From the NCBI GenBank assembly GCA_024763435.1, contig JANTFN010000022.1, positions 1 through 14,061 on the forward strand: 14,061 nt of DNA, given 5' to 3'. Below the pieces are notes generated by a model. It was given only the letters and a program-made list of their open reading frames with translations. It did not search any database and had not been told where the DNA came from. Below are positions 5,760 to 13,062 of the stretch, piece after piece. The number at the start of each line of letters is the position of its first letter. Position 1 is the stretch's first letter. The DNA comes from Thermodesulfobacteriota bacterium (GTDB taxonomy: Bacteria; Desulfobacterota; S145-22). The position numbers were made by a program, and so were the translations under genes.

Positions 5760-6593
5760 ATGCGTCTTAGAAAAATAACCTCACTCACAGCACTGCTTTC
5801 TTTTGTCCCCCTGCTTTTAACCAGCATTATCCTCTATATCGCTCCCCAGGGGCGCGTCGCCTACTGGGCAGGCTGGCGGCTGTGGGGGTTGTCCAAAACG
5901 GATTGGACAAACATCCATATCAATATTGGCCTCTTATTTACGATAGCCATTGTCCTTCATGTCTTTTATAACTGGAAACCCATTCTGGTGTATCTGAAAG
6001 ATAAATCGAAAAACCTAAAGATTTTTACAAAAGATTTCAACATCGCCCTTATCATAACGGTCCTATTTGTTTTAGGCACCTACTTTCAAATACCTCCCTT
6101 GAGCAACGTCACCCAGTTAGGGGAAAGGATAACCATGGGCGCCAATGCCAGATACGGCGAACCCCCGTATGGGCATGCCGAGTTATCCTCATTAAAAACA
6201 TTCGCTAAAAGGACAGGCCTTGATTTAAAGGAATGTATCGAACGGATAAAGGGAAAAGGCCTTCGTTTTGAAAATGAAAACCAGAAGATAATAGATATCG
6301 CAAAAACGAATGGCCTGACACCCCAGCAATTGTATCTTCTGCTTAGAGGGGGATCAAAAACCAGCCCCGCCCCTCCAGCCGCCTTACCGGAAAGCCCGCA
6401 AGCCGGCTTCGGCAAACTGACCCTTGCCGATTTCTGCCAGACACACAGCTTGAAAATTCCCAGCGTGCTCCATGCCTTGTCCGAGAAAAACATCAAGGCC
6501 TCACCTGAAATGACTATGAAAGCCATCGCACAAAAGAATCATACCGATCCCATTGAAATTTATAAGATTCTAAAAAAATACATGCAGAAGTAA
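5760..6593 (+). CDS. DUF4405 membrane protein with two C-terminal tandem helical repeats
   Basis: The 277-residue protein begins at ATG 5760, six bases after GGAG (5750-5753). The N-terminal half has three hydrophobic segments (about 8-28, 53-72, 92-110) and matches the DUF4405 pattern: a DWTNIHINIG start to the second helix, then VLHVFYNWKPI. His53 and His67 are one membrane span apart, as expected for a b-type haem or quinone-site helix, but haem binding is inference. The C-terminal half holds two related repeats of about 55 residues (138-195 and 216-271); each ends in a similar NGLTPQQLYLLL / NHTDPIEIYKIL phrase, joined by a Pro/Ala linker. It is the last gene of the plus-strand run and faces the CDF gene convergently. 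Family members are often found near redox genes; a redox or sensing role here is a guess. Confidence 0.75.
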   Translation: MRLRKITSLTALLSFVPLLLTSIILYIAPQGRVAYWAGWRLWGLSKTDWTNIHINIGLLFTIAIVLHVFYNWKPILVYLKDKSKNLKIFTKDFNIALIITVLFVLGTYFQIPPLSNVTQLGERITMGANARYGEPPYGHAELSSLKTFAKRTGLDLKECIERIKGKGLRFENENQKIIDIAKTNGLTPQQLYLLLRGGSKTSPAPPAALPESPQAGFGKLTLADFCQTHSLKIPSVLHALSEKNIKASPEMTMKAIAQKNHTDPIEIYKILKKYMQK

Positions 6594-6683
6594 AAGGCAG
6601 TTCCTGAAGGCACAACAGCGTTGATTGTCCTCTTATTTTTCTCCGCTAAATCCTGTTTTTCTATTTCTAAGGGCTTCTTTGTT

Positions 6684-7691
6684 CTATTCGTCTGCCTTTA
6701 ACTGTCCGGTATTTTCACACAGAATACCGCCGCTCCCGCACGGCCCTGTTTCAAACTGGAGAATGGGGTGGTCGATGCCGAATCTTGTGTAAAGGCCCTG
6801 CCGTATTCTCTCCGCGAGCCCCTCCGTGTTGCTCACAAGCTGGTTCTCTACCTGAATATGACAGGAAAAGGCAATACTGGCTGAGCTTATATTCCACGCG
6901 TGAAGATAGTGGACGCCCTGAACCCCCGAAATACCTTCCAAATAGGTTTTGATGTTTTCTATATCGATTCCATGCGGCGTGGCATTCATCAGGATTCCCG
7001 TCGCGGATTTCATGATCGTCCAACAGCTCTTCAAAATAAAAAACACAATGAGCAGCGAAAGCAGGGGATCCAGCCAGACCCAGGGTTTGTAAAGCAGGAT
7101 AATGCCGCTGACAAGGACGCCGACAGAGGTCATAAAATCCCCCAACATGTGAAGAAACGCCCCACGCATATTCAGATTGTGTTCTGATCCCCGATGAAGC
7201 AGCCAGGCGGAAAAGCCATTCCCTGCAATACCAACACATGCAAGCCAGATAACCACGTTCGCAAGGACCCCATGGGGGTGGAGAAAACGCTCAATGGCTT
7301 CAAGGACGATAAATACAGAAGCCGCAAACAGGATAACCACATTGATAAGGGCGGCCATGACCTCTACGCGGCGGTAGCCGAAGGTATTGCGAACCGAGGC
7401 CCCTTTTTTGCCGATAACATATGCCACATAAGCAATCAATATGGCCGCGAAATCGCTGAAATTGTGGGTGGCATCCGACAAGAGGGCCATACTGTTCGCG
7501 TAGAGCCCGCCGACAATCTGCGCGGATGGAATAATAAGATTGAGGATAAGGGTAATCAAAAGCCGGGTTCCCGTTGTGTCTTCAAGGGCTACTGCGTGGT
7601 GATGTGCCATCGTTTTTTTTGCCTTCCCCGGGTCTTTATCTTTGATTGGTTTTCGCGTGGTGCCCTGTCCGCTCTGTTGTAAACCGTCCAT
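6684..7691 (-). CDS. cation diffusion facilitator (CzcD/ZnT-type zinc efflux)
   Basis: This 335-residue inner-membrane antiporter of the CDF family exports divalent cations, usually zinc, in exchange for protons. Six hydrophobic segments span about 43-225, followed by the cytoplasmic metal-sensing domain (about 235-320). The transport-site signature is present on helices 2 and 5: HNFSD (His76, Asp80) and HMLGD (His181, Asp185). The His-Asp-His-Asp set is the zinc-selective type of CzcD and animal ZnT proteins. The N-terminus has the metal-binding-like HHH (30-32). The C-terminus carries two Cys (318, 325). The start at 7691 is backed by AAGGAGA 10 bases upstream; ATG at 7610 (MAHHH) is an alternative. 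It has its own promoter and converges with the DUF4405 gene. The zinc substrate is inferred from the motif. Confidence 0.92.
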   Translation of the reverse strand: MDGLQQSGQGTTRKPIKDKDPGKAKKTMAHHHAVALEDTTGTRLLITLILNLIIPSAQIVGGLYANSMALLSDATHNFSDFAAILIAYVAYVIGKKGASVRNTFGYRRVEVMAALINVVILFAASVFIVLEAIERFLHPHGVLANVVIWLACVGIAGNGFSAWLLHRGSEHNLNMRGAFLHMLGDFMTSVGVLVSGIILLYKPWVWLDPLLSLLIVFFILKSCWTIMKSATGILMNATPHGIDIENIKTYLEGISGVQGVHYLHAWNISSASIAFSCHIQVENQLVSNTEGLAERIRQGLYTRFGIDHPILQFETGPCGSGGILCENTGQLKADE

Positions 7692-7742
7692 TTATTTCAC
7701 TTCTCCTTTAAAGACAAAAAATTTATCCGCGGACAGAAATCG

Positions 7743-7764
7743 TATATTCCTTTTTAAGGATATA
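7743..7764. promoter_or_regulatory. interrupted palindrome over the CDF -10 region
   Basis: TATATTCCT (7743-7751) and AGGATATA (7757-7764) form an inverted repeat with one extra base on the left arm. The right arm covers the proposed -10 box and the left arm lies at the likely transcription start, the placement of a repressor operator. No regulator gene is adjacent. Confidence 0.35.
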
Positions 7765-7786
7765 ATTTATTTGAAGTGTTTGTCAA
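7759..7786 (-). promoter_or_regulatory. candidate sigma-70 promoter of the CDF gene
   Basis: Read on the minus strand, TTGACA (7786-7781) is followed after 16 bases by TATATC (7764-7759), four of six matches to TATAAT. Transcription would begin near 7752, about 60 nt before the start codon at 7691. It shows that the CDF gene can be transcribed independently of oppDF. Confidence 0.5.
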
Positions 7787-7800
7787 GAAAAATATTTAAG

Positions 7801-7829
7801 GGCTATTTTGTGTTAAATTCAACAAAGCC
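7801..7829 (-). terminator. weak possible terminator after oppF
   Basis: On the minus strand GGCTTTGTT (7829-7821) pairs imperfectly with AACACAAAATAGCC (7814-7801), followed by the T-rich CTTAAATATTTTT. Bulges make the stem weak. It lies between oppF and the CDF promoter, where a terminator would be expected. Confidence 0.25.
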
Positions 7830-7956
7830 TTTTCTGCGGGTCAAAAATTAACGGTAATGGAAAAAATTTTAAGATGCAGGAAGTGATTTTGCTTTGCACA
7901 AAACGGGCTATAGACAATAAGGAATTTTGTTAGCCTATCATCCCTGACCTTTTGCC

Positions 7957-7984
7957 TTTTTACTTTTTACTTTTTACCCTTTAC
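7957..7984. repeat. four-unit heptamer array at the oppF 3' end
   Basis: On the plus strand TTTTTAC is repeated three times (7957-7977), followed by the variant CCTTTAC (7978-7984). Read on the minus strand, the units are GTAAAGG then GTAAAAA three times, and GGCAAAA (7956-7950) continues in phase. The oppF stop codon (TAA, 7983-7981) lies inside the first unit. Period, purine strand bias and the GGCAAAA word recall the array at 2241-2282. Confidence 0.75.
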
Positions 7985-8982
7985 CCTCCTTCTTCCGAAA
8001 CATCATGATGCAGAAAACAGCGAACAAAGTGATGAGGTTCCACCTCTATCAGGGCAGGTGGGGATATTTTACAGATTTCTTTTCTGTTAGGGCACCGGGT
8101 GTGAAAGAGGCAGCCAGTCGGCAGATTAGCAGGATCAGGGACATCCCCTTCGAGAGGGACGGGTCGTCGTCTGTTGGAGGGGTCCGGGAGGGGGGACGCC
8201 CCAAGCAGGGCCTGGGTATAGGGAGAGAGGGGATTTTCAAAGAGGGTGTCTTTCGGCGCGAGTTCAAGAATTTTTCCGAGATACATCACCGCGACCCGGT
8301 CGCTGATGAACTGGACCACGTGAAGATCATGGGAGATAAAGAGGTAGGTCAACGCGAACTTTTCCTGGAGTTCCAGAAAGAGGTTCAGGACCTGGGCCTG
8401 AATGGAGACATCGAGGGCCGAAACGGGTTCGTCACACACAATCAAGGCTGGATTCAGGGCCAGGGCGCGCGCCAGGCCTATCCGCTGGCGCTGTCCCCCG
8501 CTGAATTCATGGGGGTAGCGCAAGGCATGAGCCGGCTGGAGGCCCACAACATCGAGGAGGGCCTTCATTTTTTCTTCCCGTTCCTTATGTGTGCCGATGG
8601 CGTGGATGTCGAGAGGCTCCCGAACGATCCGCCCCACCTTCATCCGGGGATTCAGGGAGGAGAAGGGGTCCTGAAAAATAACCTGTACCTTTTTTCGAAA
8701 GGCGTTCAGGCCCTCGCCTTTCAGTGTGGATAAGGGCTTCCCTTCAAACGTAACACGTCCCTGATAGCCGTCTTCCAGCCGCGCAATAACACGGCCGAAG
8801 GTGGATTTTCCACAACCGGATTCCCCTACGAGGCCCAGCGTTTCTCCGCTGTTTATCGTCAGATCGACCCCGTTCAGGGCGTGAATAACCCCCTGCTTTC
8901 CACTGAACATCCTGGCGCTGAGGGGATAGGACTTGAAAACCCCTTTTGCTTCAATGAGAGCTTTATCGGTATCGGCTGTCAT
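7981..8982 (-). CDS. oppF: oligopeptide/dipeptide ABC transporter ATPase, OppF/DppF type
   Basis: This 333-residue ATPase energises a peptide importer at the inner face of the cytoplasmic membrane. Seen in order: Walker A GESGCGKS (53-60), Q-loop FQDPFSSLNP (103-112), signature SGGQRQR (161-167), Walker B IVCDEP (181-186), and the His of the switch loop in LFISHD. The C-terminal oligopeptide-ABC extension is present with its Cys-rich motif (GCLFHTRCPNRKEIC, then VRCF). The start is ATG 8982, which overlaps the oppD stop in ATGA; the open frame extends 42 codons further, but that part lies over oppD and is not homologous-looking. Length is typical. No permease (oppB, oppC) or binding protein is adjacent, so its partners must be elsewhere. 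OppF and DppF cannot be told apart from sequence alone. Confidence 0.92.
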   Translation of the reverse strand: MTADTDKALIEAKGVFKSYPLSARMFSGKQGVIHALNGVDLTINSGETLGLVGESGCGKSTFGRVIARLEDGYQGRVTFEGKPLSTLKGEGLNAFRKKVQVIFQDPFSSLNPRMKVGRIVREPLDIHAIGTHKEREEKMKALLDVVGLQPAHALRYPHEFSGGQRQRIGLARALALNPALIVCDEPVSALDVSIQAQVLNLFLELQEKFALTYLFISHDLHVVQFISDRVAVMYLGKILELAPKDTLFENPLSPYTQALLGASPLPDPSNRRRPVPLEGDVPDPANLPTGCLFHTRCPNRKEICKISPPALIEVEPHHFVRCFLHHDVSEEGG

Positions 8983-10004
8983 CGGACAGGGGGCTCCAAA
9001 ACCAGCCAGCAGCGGACGGCGTGACCCCGGTCGTTCACAGGCACCAGCGGCGGCATTTTCTTCCCGCACGGCCCAAAGGCATTCGGACACCTGGCCCGAA
9101 AATAACACCCTGCGGGCAGTGCAAGGGGATCCGGCACCATCCCGGGAATGGATGGTAATTTTGCCTTGCCCTGAACAGATCCCTGTCGGCCCGGCAGGGA
9201 TCGCAGCAATCCTTGTGTGTAGGGATGCATCGGCTCCTCGAATATTTCGCGGGTTTCGGCCTCTTCCACGACCTTTCCCGCATACATGACCACCACATGC
9301 TGCGCGTTCTGCGCGATAATTCCCAAGTCGTGTGTTATCAGAAGCACCGACATATCGAGTTTCTTCTGGAGGTCTTTAATCCGGGCCAGTATCTGGGCCT
9401 GAATCGTGACGTCGAGGGCTGTCGTTGGCTCGTCGGCTATCATCAGTTCCGGATTGCACGCCAGCGCCATGGCAATCATGACGCGCTGCCGCAGTCCGCC
9501 GGAGAGTTCGTGGGGATAACTTTGAATTCGACGTTCGGGAGAGGGAATACCCAGCATTTCAAACAATTCCCGCACCCTTGCGGAAACGGCCTTTTTGTCC
9601 ATATCCGGAAAATGGGTGTGGAGTGTTTCGCCCACCTGGGTCCCCACGCGGAAGACAGGGTTGAGCGAAGTCATGGGATCCTGAAAAACCATGGAAATGG
9701 CCCGGCCTCTCAAAAGGCGCATTTTTTCCCCGGAAAGCTTCAGCAAATCCTCGCCCTTGAACCGGATAGATCCCTTGTCAATCCTTGCGGACGCAGCAGG
9801 AAGCAGCCGGAGAACAGACAGGGCCGTGACACTCTTCCCGCACCCTGATTCCCCCACGAGCCCGGTCATTTCGCCTTTTTTAATCTTCAGGCTGACGTCA
9901 TCCACTGCGGGAACAATCCCCCGCTCTGTTCTGAACGATACGCTTAACCCCTGAATATCGAGGAGGGTGTCTCCAGGGGATGTTCTTTGTAAGGCTTCCG
10001 TCAT
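8979..10004 (-). CDS. oppD: oligopeptide/dipeptide ABC transporter ATPase, OppD/DppD type
   Basis: The 341-residue protein is the partner ATPase of the peptide importer. Key sites: Walker A GESGCGKS (51-58), Q-loop FQDPMTSLNP (107-116), signature LSGGLRQR (167-174), Walker B LMIADEP (187-193), D-loop ALDV (196-199), and LLITHD for the switch histidine. The C-terminal extension has four Cys (GCYFRARCPNAFGPC, then VRCW); in related DppD/OppD proteins this motif holds an iron-sulfur cluster. ATG 10004 is preferred because GGGAG precedes it by four bases; an upstream TTG at 10031 would add nine residues. The gene is first of a two-gene minus-strand operon, divergent from rnfA across about 170 bp. 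The absence of permease genes on either side is unusual for an opp locus. Confidence 0.92.
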   Translation of the reverse strand: MTEALQRTSPGDTLLDIQGLSVSFRTERGIVPAVDDVSLKIKKGEMTGLVGESGCGKSVTALSVLRLLPAASARIDKGSIRFKGEDLLKLSGEKMRLLRGRAISMVFQDPMTSLNPVFRVGTQVGETLHTHFPDMDKKAVSARVRELFEMLGIPSPERRIQSYPHELSGGLRQRVMIAMALACNPELMIADEPTTALDVTIQAQILARIKDLQKKLDMSVLLITHDLGIIAQNAQHVVVMYAGKVVEEAETREIFEEPMHPYTQGLLRSLPGRQGSVQGKAKLPSIPGMVPDPLALPAGCYFRARCPNAFGPCGKKMPPLVPVNDRGHAVRCWLVLEPPVR

Positions 10005-10105
10005 ATTTCTCCCATCACATTTTTTTATCAACCCACCCCCTCAAAGTCAATGAGCCGATAATGGCGCGCAGATGTAATAATTCTGAATGCCCGTGAATAT
10101 TTTTA

Positions 10106-10134
10106 TTGACAAAAAAAAGCGAATGAAGTAAATA
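10106..10134 (+). promoter_or_regulatory. candidate promoter of the rnf operon
   Basis: TTGACA (10106-10111) is a perfect -35 box; TAAATA at 10129-10134 lies 17 bases downstream but matches only three of six -10 positions. TAAACT (10133-10138) matches better but at 21 bases. The weak -10 and overlapping palindrome suggest regulated rather than constitutive expression. Confidence 0.4.
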
Positions 10135-10151
10135 AACTAAACGTTTGTTTA
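10133..10151. promoter_or_regulatory. palindromic operator in the rnf promoter (TetR-like site)
   Basis: The site reads TAAAC-TAAAC-GTTT-GTTTA: a perfect eight-base core AAACGTTT (10139-10146) flanked by TAAAC and GTTTA arms, the left arm one base further out. Such paired AAAC/GTTT half-sites resemble operators of TetR-family repressors. It begins at the proposed -10 box and ends 21 bp before the rnfA ATG, so a bound protein would block the promoter. No regulator gene is in view; the family assignment is inference. Confidence 0.45.
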
Positions 10152-10172
10152 ATAAAATTGGTGCGAGGTGCT

Positions 10173-10751
10173 ATGGGTCACTATTTTTATCTGCTGATAG
10201 GCGTTCTACTCGTCCACAACTTTGTCTTCTCACAATTTTTGGGTATTTGCCCCTTCCTCGGGGTTTCCCGCCGATTAGAGACCTCCATAGGGATGGGGAT
10301 GTCTGTTATCTTTGTTGTCGTTCTTTCTTCTGTCGCCGCTTTTTTAATCAATCATTGGATTCTCATCCCTTTCCACATTGAATATCTTAAAACGATTGTG
10401 TTTATTCTTGTCATTGCCGCGCTGGTACAACTTGTGGAAATGATTGTCCAGAAAACCTCGCCTGTCCTCTATCAGGCCCTTGGTATTTACCTGCCGCTGA
10501 TCACGACGAACTGTATTGTCCTCGGAGTTGCGGTCCTTATTACACAGAAAAATTTTGACCTTCTGGAAACCGCCGTTTACAGCTTTGGGGCTGCCGGGGG
10601 ATTTTTGCTTGCCCTTGTTATTTTTTCAGGTATCCGCGAACGCCTTGAGCTGTCGGATATTCCCTGGGCCTTTCGTGGAACGGCGATCGCTCTAATCACC
10701 GCAGGAATCCTTTCCATGAGTTTTATGGGATTTTCAGGGTTGGTGAAGTAG
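10173..10751 (+). CDS. rnfA: Rnf complex subunit A (membrane)
   Basis: RnfA is an integral subunit of the Rnf complex, which couples electron flow between reduced ferredoxin and NAD+ to Na+ or H+ transport across the inner membrane. The 192-residue protein has six hydrophobic segments and the expected length. Cys26 (in LGICPFLG) and Cys114 (in TTNCIVLG) match the Cys pair that, with the equivalent pair of RnfE, coordinates the intramembrane [2Fe-2S] cluster in RnfA/E and NqrD/E. FSQFLGICPFLGV and LPLITTNC are strong family signatures. The ATG at 10173 follows GAGG (10165-10168); TTG at 10158 would add five residues without a ribosome site. It is the first gene of the operon, two bases before rnfB. 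Confidence 0.95.
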   Translation: MGHYFYLLIGVLLVHNFVFSQFLGICPFLGVSRRLETSIGMGMSVIFVVVLSSVAAFLINHWILIPFHIEYLKTIVFILVIAALVQLVEMIVQKTSPVLYQALGIYLPLITTNCIVLGVAVLITQKNFDLLETAVYSFGAAGGFLLALVIFSGIRERLELSDIPWAFRGTAIALITAGILSMSFMGFSGLVK

Positions 10752-10753
10752 CG

Positions 10754-11728
10754 GTGATTCCGGAACTTTTCAGCCTTGCCGGGATTGGCCTTCTATCCTC
10801 TCTTGGGTTGGGTATTGCCTCAAAACGCCTCGCGGTTGAGGTCGACCCGCGCCTTGAGAAAATCTTAGAGGCGCTTCCCGGGGCCAATTGCGGGGCGTGC
10901 GGCTATGCCGGCTGCAATGCCTTTGCCAAGGCTGTTCTGGAAGAAACAGCGCCTTTGAACGGGTGCGTCGCCGGTGGCGAAGAAACAACGAACAAGGTTG
11001 CGGCGGTCCTTGGTAAATCCGTGGAAAAAGGGGAGAGGGCCATCGCGGTGGTCGCGTGCAGCGGGACACGGACGCAGGCGCGGTTGCGTTTTCTTTATCA
11101 GGGGATTGATGACTGTCGTGCCGCGGTCAATGTGGGTGGCGGTGATAAGGCCTGCCCTTACGGATGCCTGGGCCTAGGAAGCTGCCAGAAGGTGTGCCCC
11201 TTCGGGGCAATTACGATAGAGGATAATCTCGCGTCTATTGATCCTGAAAAATGTGTCGGCTGCGGGTTGTGTGTGGATGAATGCCCGCGGGATGTTATCC
11301 ATCTGGTGCCTGCAGACGCGGCTGTTCAGGTCCTGTGCAGTTCTCACGAAACCGGCAGAAATGTAAGATCTTTCTGCCATGTCGGATGTATCGGCTGCGG
11401 GGCTTGTGAGCGGGTTTGCCCCTTCAATGCGGTTACAGTTTCGGACAACCTCGCTGAAATCAACCTTGAAAAGTGCGTGGCTTGCGGATTGTGTATTGAG
11501 GTATGTCCGCAGAATACCATTCAGGATTTTATTGGTGTTCCTCAAAAGGCCTTTATCGATTCAGCAGCCTGTGTTTCCTGTGGAAGATGTAAAACTGTTT
11601 GTCCCTTTAACGCGATTACAGGCGACAAACAATCTCCTTACACCGTCTTGGCGGATAAATGCCGCGGCTGTGGCCTGTGTGTCCGCCAGTGTAAGGTTGA
11701 TGCCGTAACCCTCCGGGAGGTGTTTTGA
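10754..11728 (+). CDS. rnfB: Rnf complex subunit B, long multi-ferredoxin form
   Basis: RnfB is the electron-entry subunit and accepts electrons from ferredoxin. The 324-residue protein has an N-terminal membrane anchor (about 5-22), then a Fe4S domain with NCGACGYAGCNAF and ligands Cys46, 49, 54 and 71. Six cubane-type motifs follow, with first Cys at 134, 167, 212, 241, 273 and 303; the first is the longer-spaced CPYGCLGLGSCQKVCP. Enterobacterial RnfB is about 190 residues with two such clusters, so this is the expanded form known from acetogens and deltaproteobacteria. It begins with GTG two bases after the rnfA stop, with little ribosome site, so coupling to rnfA is likely. Its last four bases overlap the start of rnfC. 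Confidence 0.95.
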   Translation: MIPELFSLAGIGLLSSLGLGIASKRLAVEVDPRLEKILEALPGANCGACGYAGCNAFAKAVLEETAPLNGCVAGGEETTNKVAAVLGKSVEKGERAIAVVACSGTRTQARLRFLYQGIDDCRAAVNVGGGDKACPYGCLGLGSCQKVCPFGAITIEDNLASIDPEKCVGCGLCVDECPRDVIHLVPADAAVQVLCSSHETGRNVRSFCHVGCIGCGACERVCPFNAVTVSDNLAEINLEKCVACGLCIEVCPQNTIQDFIGVPQKAFIDSAACVSCGRCKTVCPFNAITGDKQSPYTVLADKCRGCGLCVRQCKVDAVTLREVF

Positions 11729-13062
11729 AAAACCTGATCCTGCACCATTTCCCCGGCGGGATTCACCCCCGTGATGAAAAGGCCCTGACAGCGCATCTTC
11801 CGATTGAGTATGCCCCCATCCCTTCCCGGGTCTTCATCCCCATTTCTCAACACATTGGCGCCCCCGCGGAACCCCTCGTTAAACCGGGTGACTCGGTGAC
11901 CATTGGAGACAAGATTGCCGGGGCGCGAGGATTTGTTTCCGCGAATATCCATGCCTCTGTGACAGGGGTTGTCCGCGCGATAAGACCCTATCCCAACGCA
12001 TCAGGCCGGAAAACGCCGGCCATCGAAATCGAAACCAAGGGAGAAAATCAGACCTTCACGCCGAAAATTGAACGCAAGGATGCCCTCGACCTGCCTCCCC
12101 AAGCCCTGATTCCTTTTATACGGGAAGCGGGGATCGTCGGGATGGGTGGCGCGACCTTTCCCACCCATGTCAAGCTGAGTCCCCCTGAGGACAAACCCAT
12201 CCATACCCTGATTATCAACGGGGTTGAATGTGAACCCTTCCTGACGGCTGATCATCGCCTGATGCTGGAATTTACCTCTGAAATTCTGAAAGGCGTTCAA
12301 TATCTCAAGCACATTCTCGGATGTGATTTTACCTATTTTGCCATTGAAGTCAACAAACGGGATGCCATCGCCTTGATGCGTCGTGCTTCCCGGGGGCAAA
12401 AGGTTTCCGTTATTTCTCTTCCCATGCGCTATCCCCAGGGGGCAGAAAAGCAGCTTATACAAACAATTATCGGCAGGCAGGTCCCTTCAGGTGGTCTACC
12501 CATGGATGTGGGGGCCGTCGTACAAAACGCGGGAACGACTTTTGCCCTCTACGAGGCCATACGCTGGGGAAAACCCCTGATAGAGCGGGTGACCACGGTA
12601 ACGGGTAAGGGGATTGCAACCCCTAAAAATATCAGGGTGCGCGTTGGAACCCCCGTAAAGGATATCCTTGACTTGTGCGGCGGGTGGCGCGAAGATCCAG
12701 GGAAACTCATCCTGGGAGGGCCCATGATGGGGATGAATCAATTTGACGATTCCGTTCCCATTACCAAAGGGACCTCTGGTATTCTTCTGCTGCCTGCCGA
12801 AGAGGTGGGGGCATATCATCCTCATACCTGCATCAGATGCGGCCGATGCGTGACCGTTTGTCCCATGGGGCTGTTGCCCAACTATCTGGGTGTCTTTTCC
12901 GAACATAGGCGGTTCACGGATGCGGAACGTCACCACCTCCTCGATTGTATCGAATGCGGCTCCTGTACCTTTACCTGCCCTGCCAAACGCCCGCTGGTGC
13001 AACTGATACGTTACGCGAAAGGAGAAGTTTTGAGAAGACGAAAAAAGGCGGCGGCCAAATGA
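11725..13062 (+). CDS. rnfC: Rnf complex subunit C (NADH/FMN and ferredoxin domains)
   Basis: RnfC is the peripheral subunit carrying the flavin and NAD(H) site. The 445-residue protein opens with FPGGIHPRDEK, the usual RnfC start. It has a lipoyl-like/barrel-sandwich segment (about 40-105), the Complex I 51-kDa-like domain with GGATFPTHVK (141-150) and INGVECEPFLTADHRLM (165-181), then a soluble ligand-binding domain. Two [4Fe-4S] motifs close it: CIRCGRCVTVCP (369-380) and CIECGSCTFTCP (408-419). The start codon is TTG at 11725, overlapping the rnfB stop (TTGA); GGGAGG (11715-11720) lies four bases upstream, and no ATG or GTG fits the conserved N-terminus. The long Lys/Ala-rich tails seen in some gammaproteobacteria are absent. 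Confidence 0.95.
   Translation: MKNLILHHFPGGIHPRDEKALTAHLPIEYAPIPSRVFIPISQHIGAPAEPLVKPGDSVTIGDKIAGARGFVSANIHASVTGVVRAIRPYPNASGRKTPAIEIETKGENQTFTPKIERKDALDLPPQALIPFIREAGIVGMGGATFPTHVKLSPPEDKPIHTLIINGVECEPFLTADHRLMLEFTSEILKGVQYLKHILGCDFTYFAIEVNKRDAIALMRRASRGQKVSVISLPMRYPQGAEKQLIQTIIGRQVPSGGLPMDVGAVVQNAGTTFALYEAIRWGKPLIERVTTVTGKGIATPKNIRVRVGTPVKDILDLCGGWREDPGKLILGGPMMGMNQFDDSVPITKGTSGILLLPAEEVGAYHPHTCIRCGRCVTVCPMGLLPNYLGVFSEHRRFTDAERHHLLDCIECGSCTFTCPAKRPLVQLIRYAKGEVLRRRKKAAAK

Noticed and set aside
6593..6699. Inverted repeat AAAGGCAG / CTGCCTTT across the convergent gap
   Set aside because: Eight bases with a 91-base spacer; likely chance and too far apart for a terminator.
7726..7733. TCCGCGGA palindrome upstream of the CDF gene
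   Set aside because: Eight-base palindrome alone, in the leader, without further symmetry.
8005..8733. Plus-strand open frame of 242 codons
   Set aside because: Shadow of oppF, which carries all ABC motifs on the minus strand.
9213..9848. Plus-strand open frame of 211 codons
   Set aside because: Shadow of oppD.
12945..13058. N-terminal extension of rnfD
   Set aside because: It lies inside the rnfC ferredoxin region; the ATGA overlap at 13059 gives the expected RnfD start.
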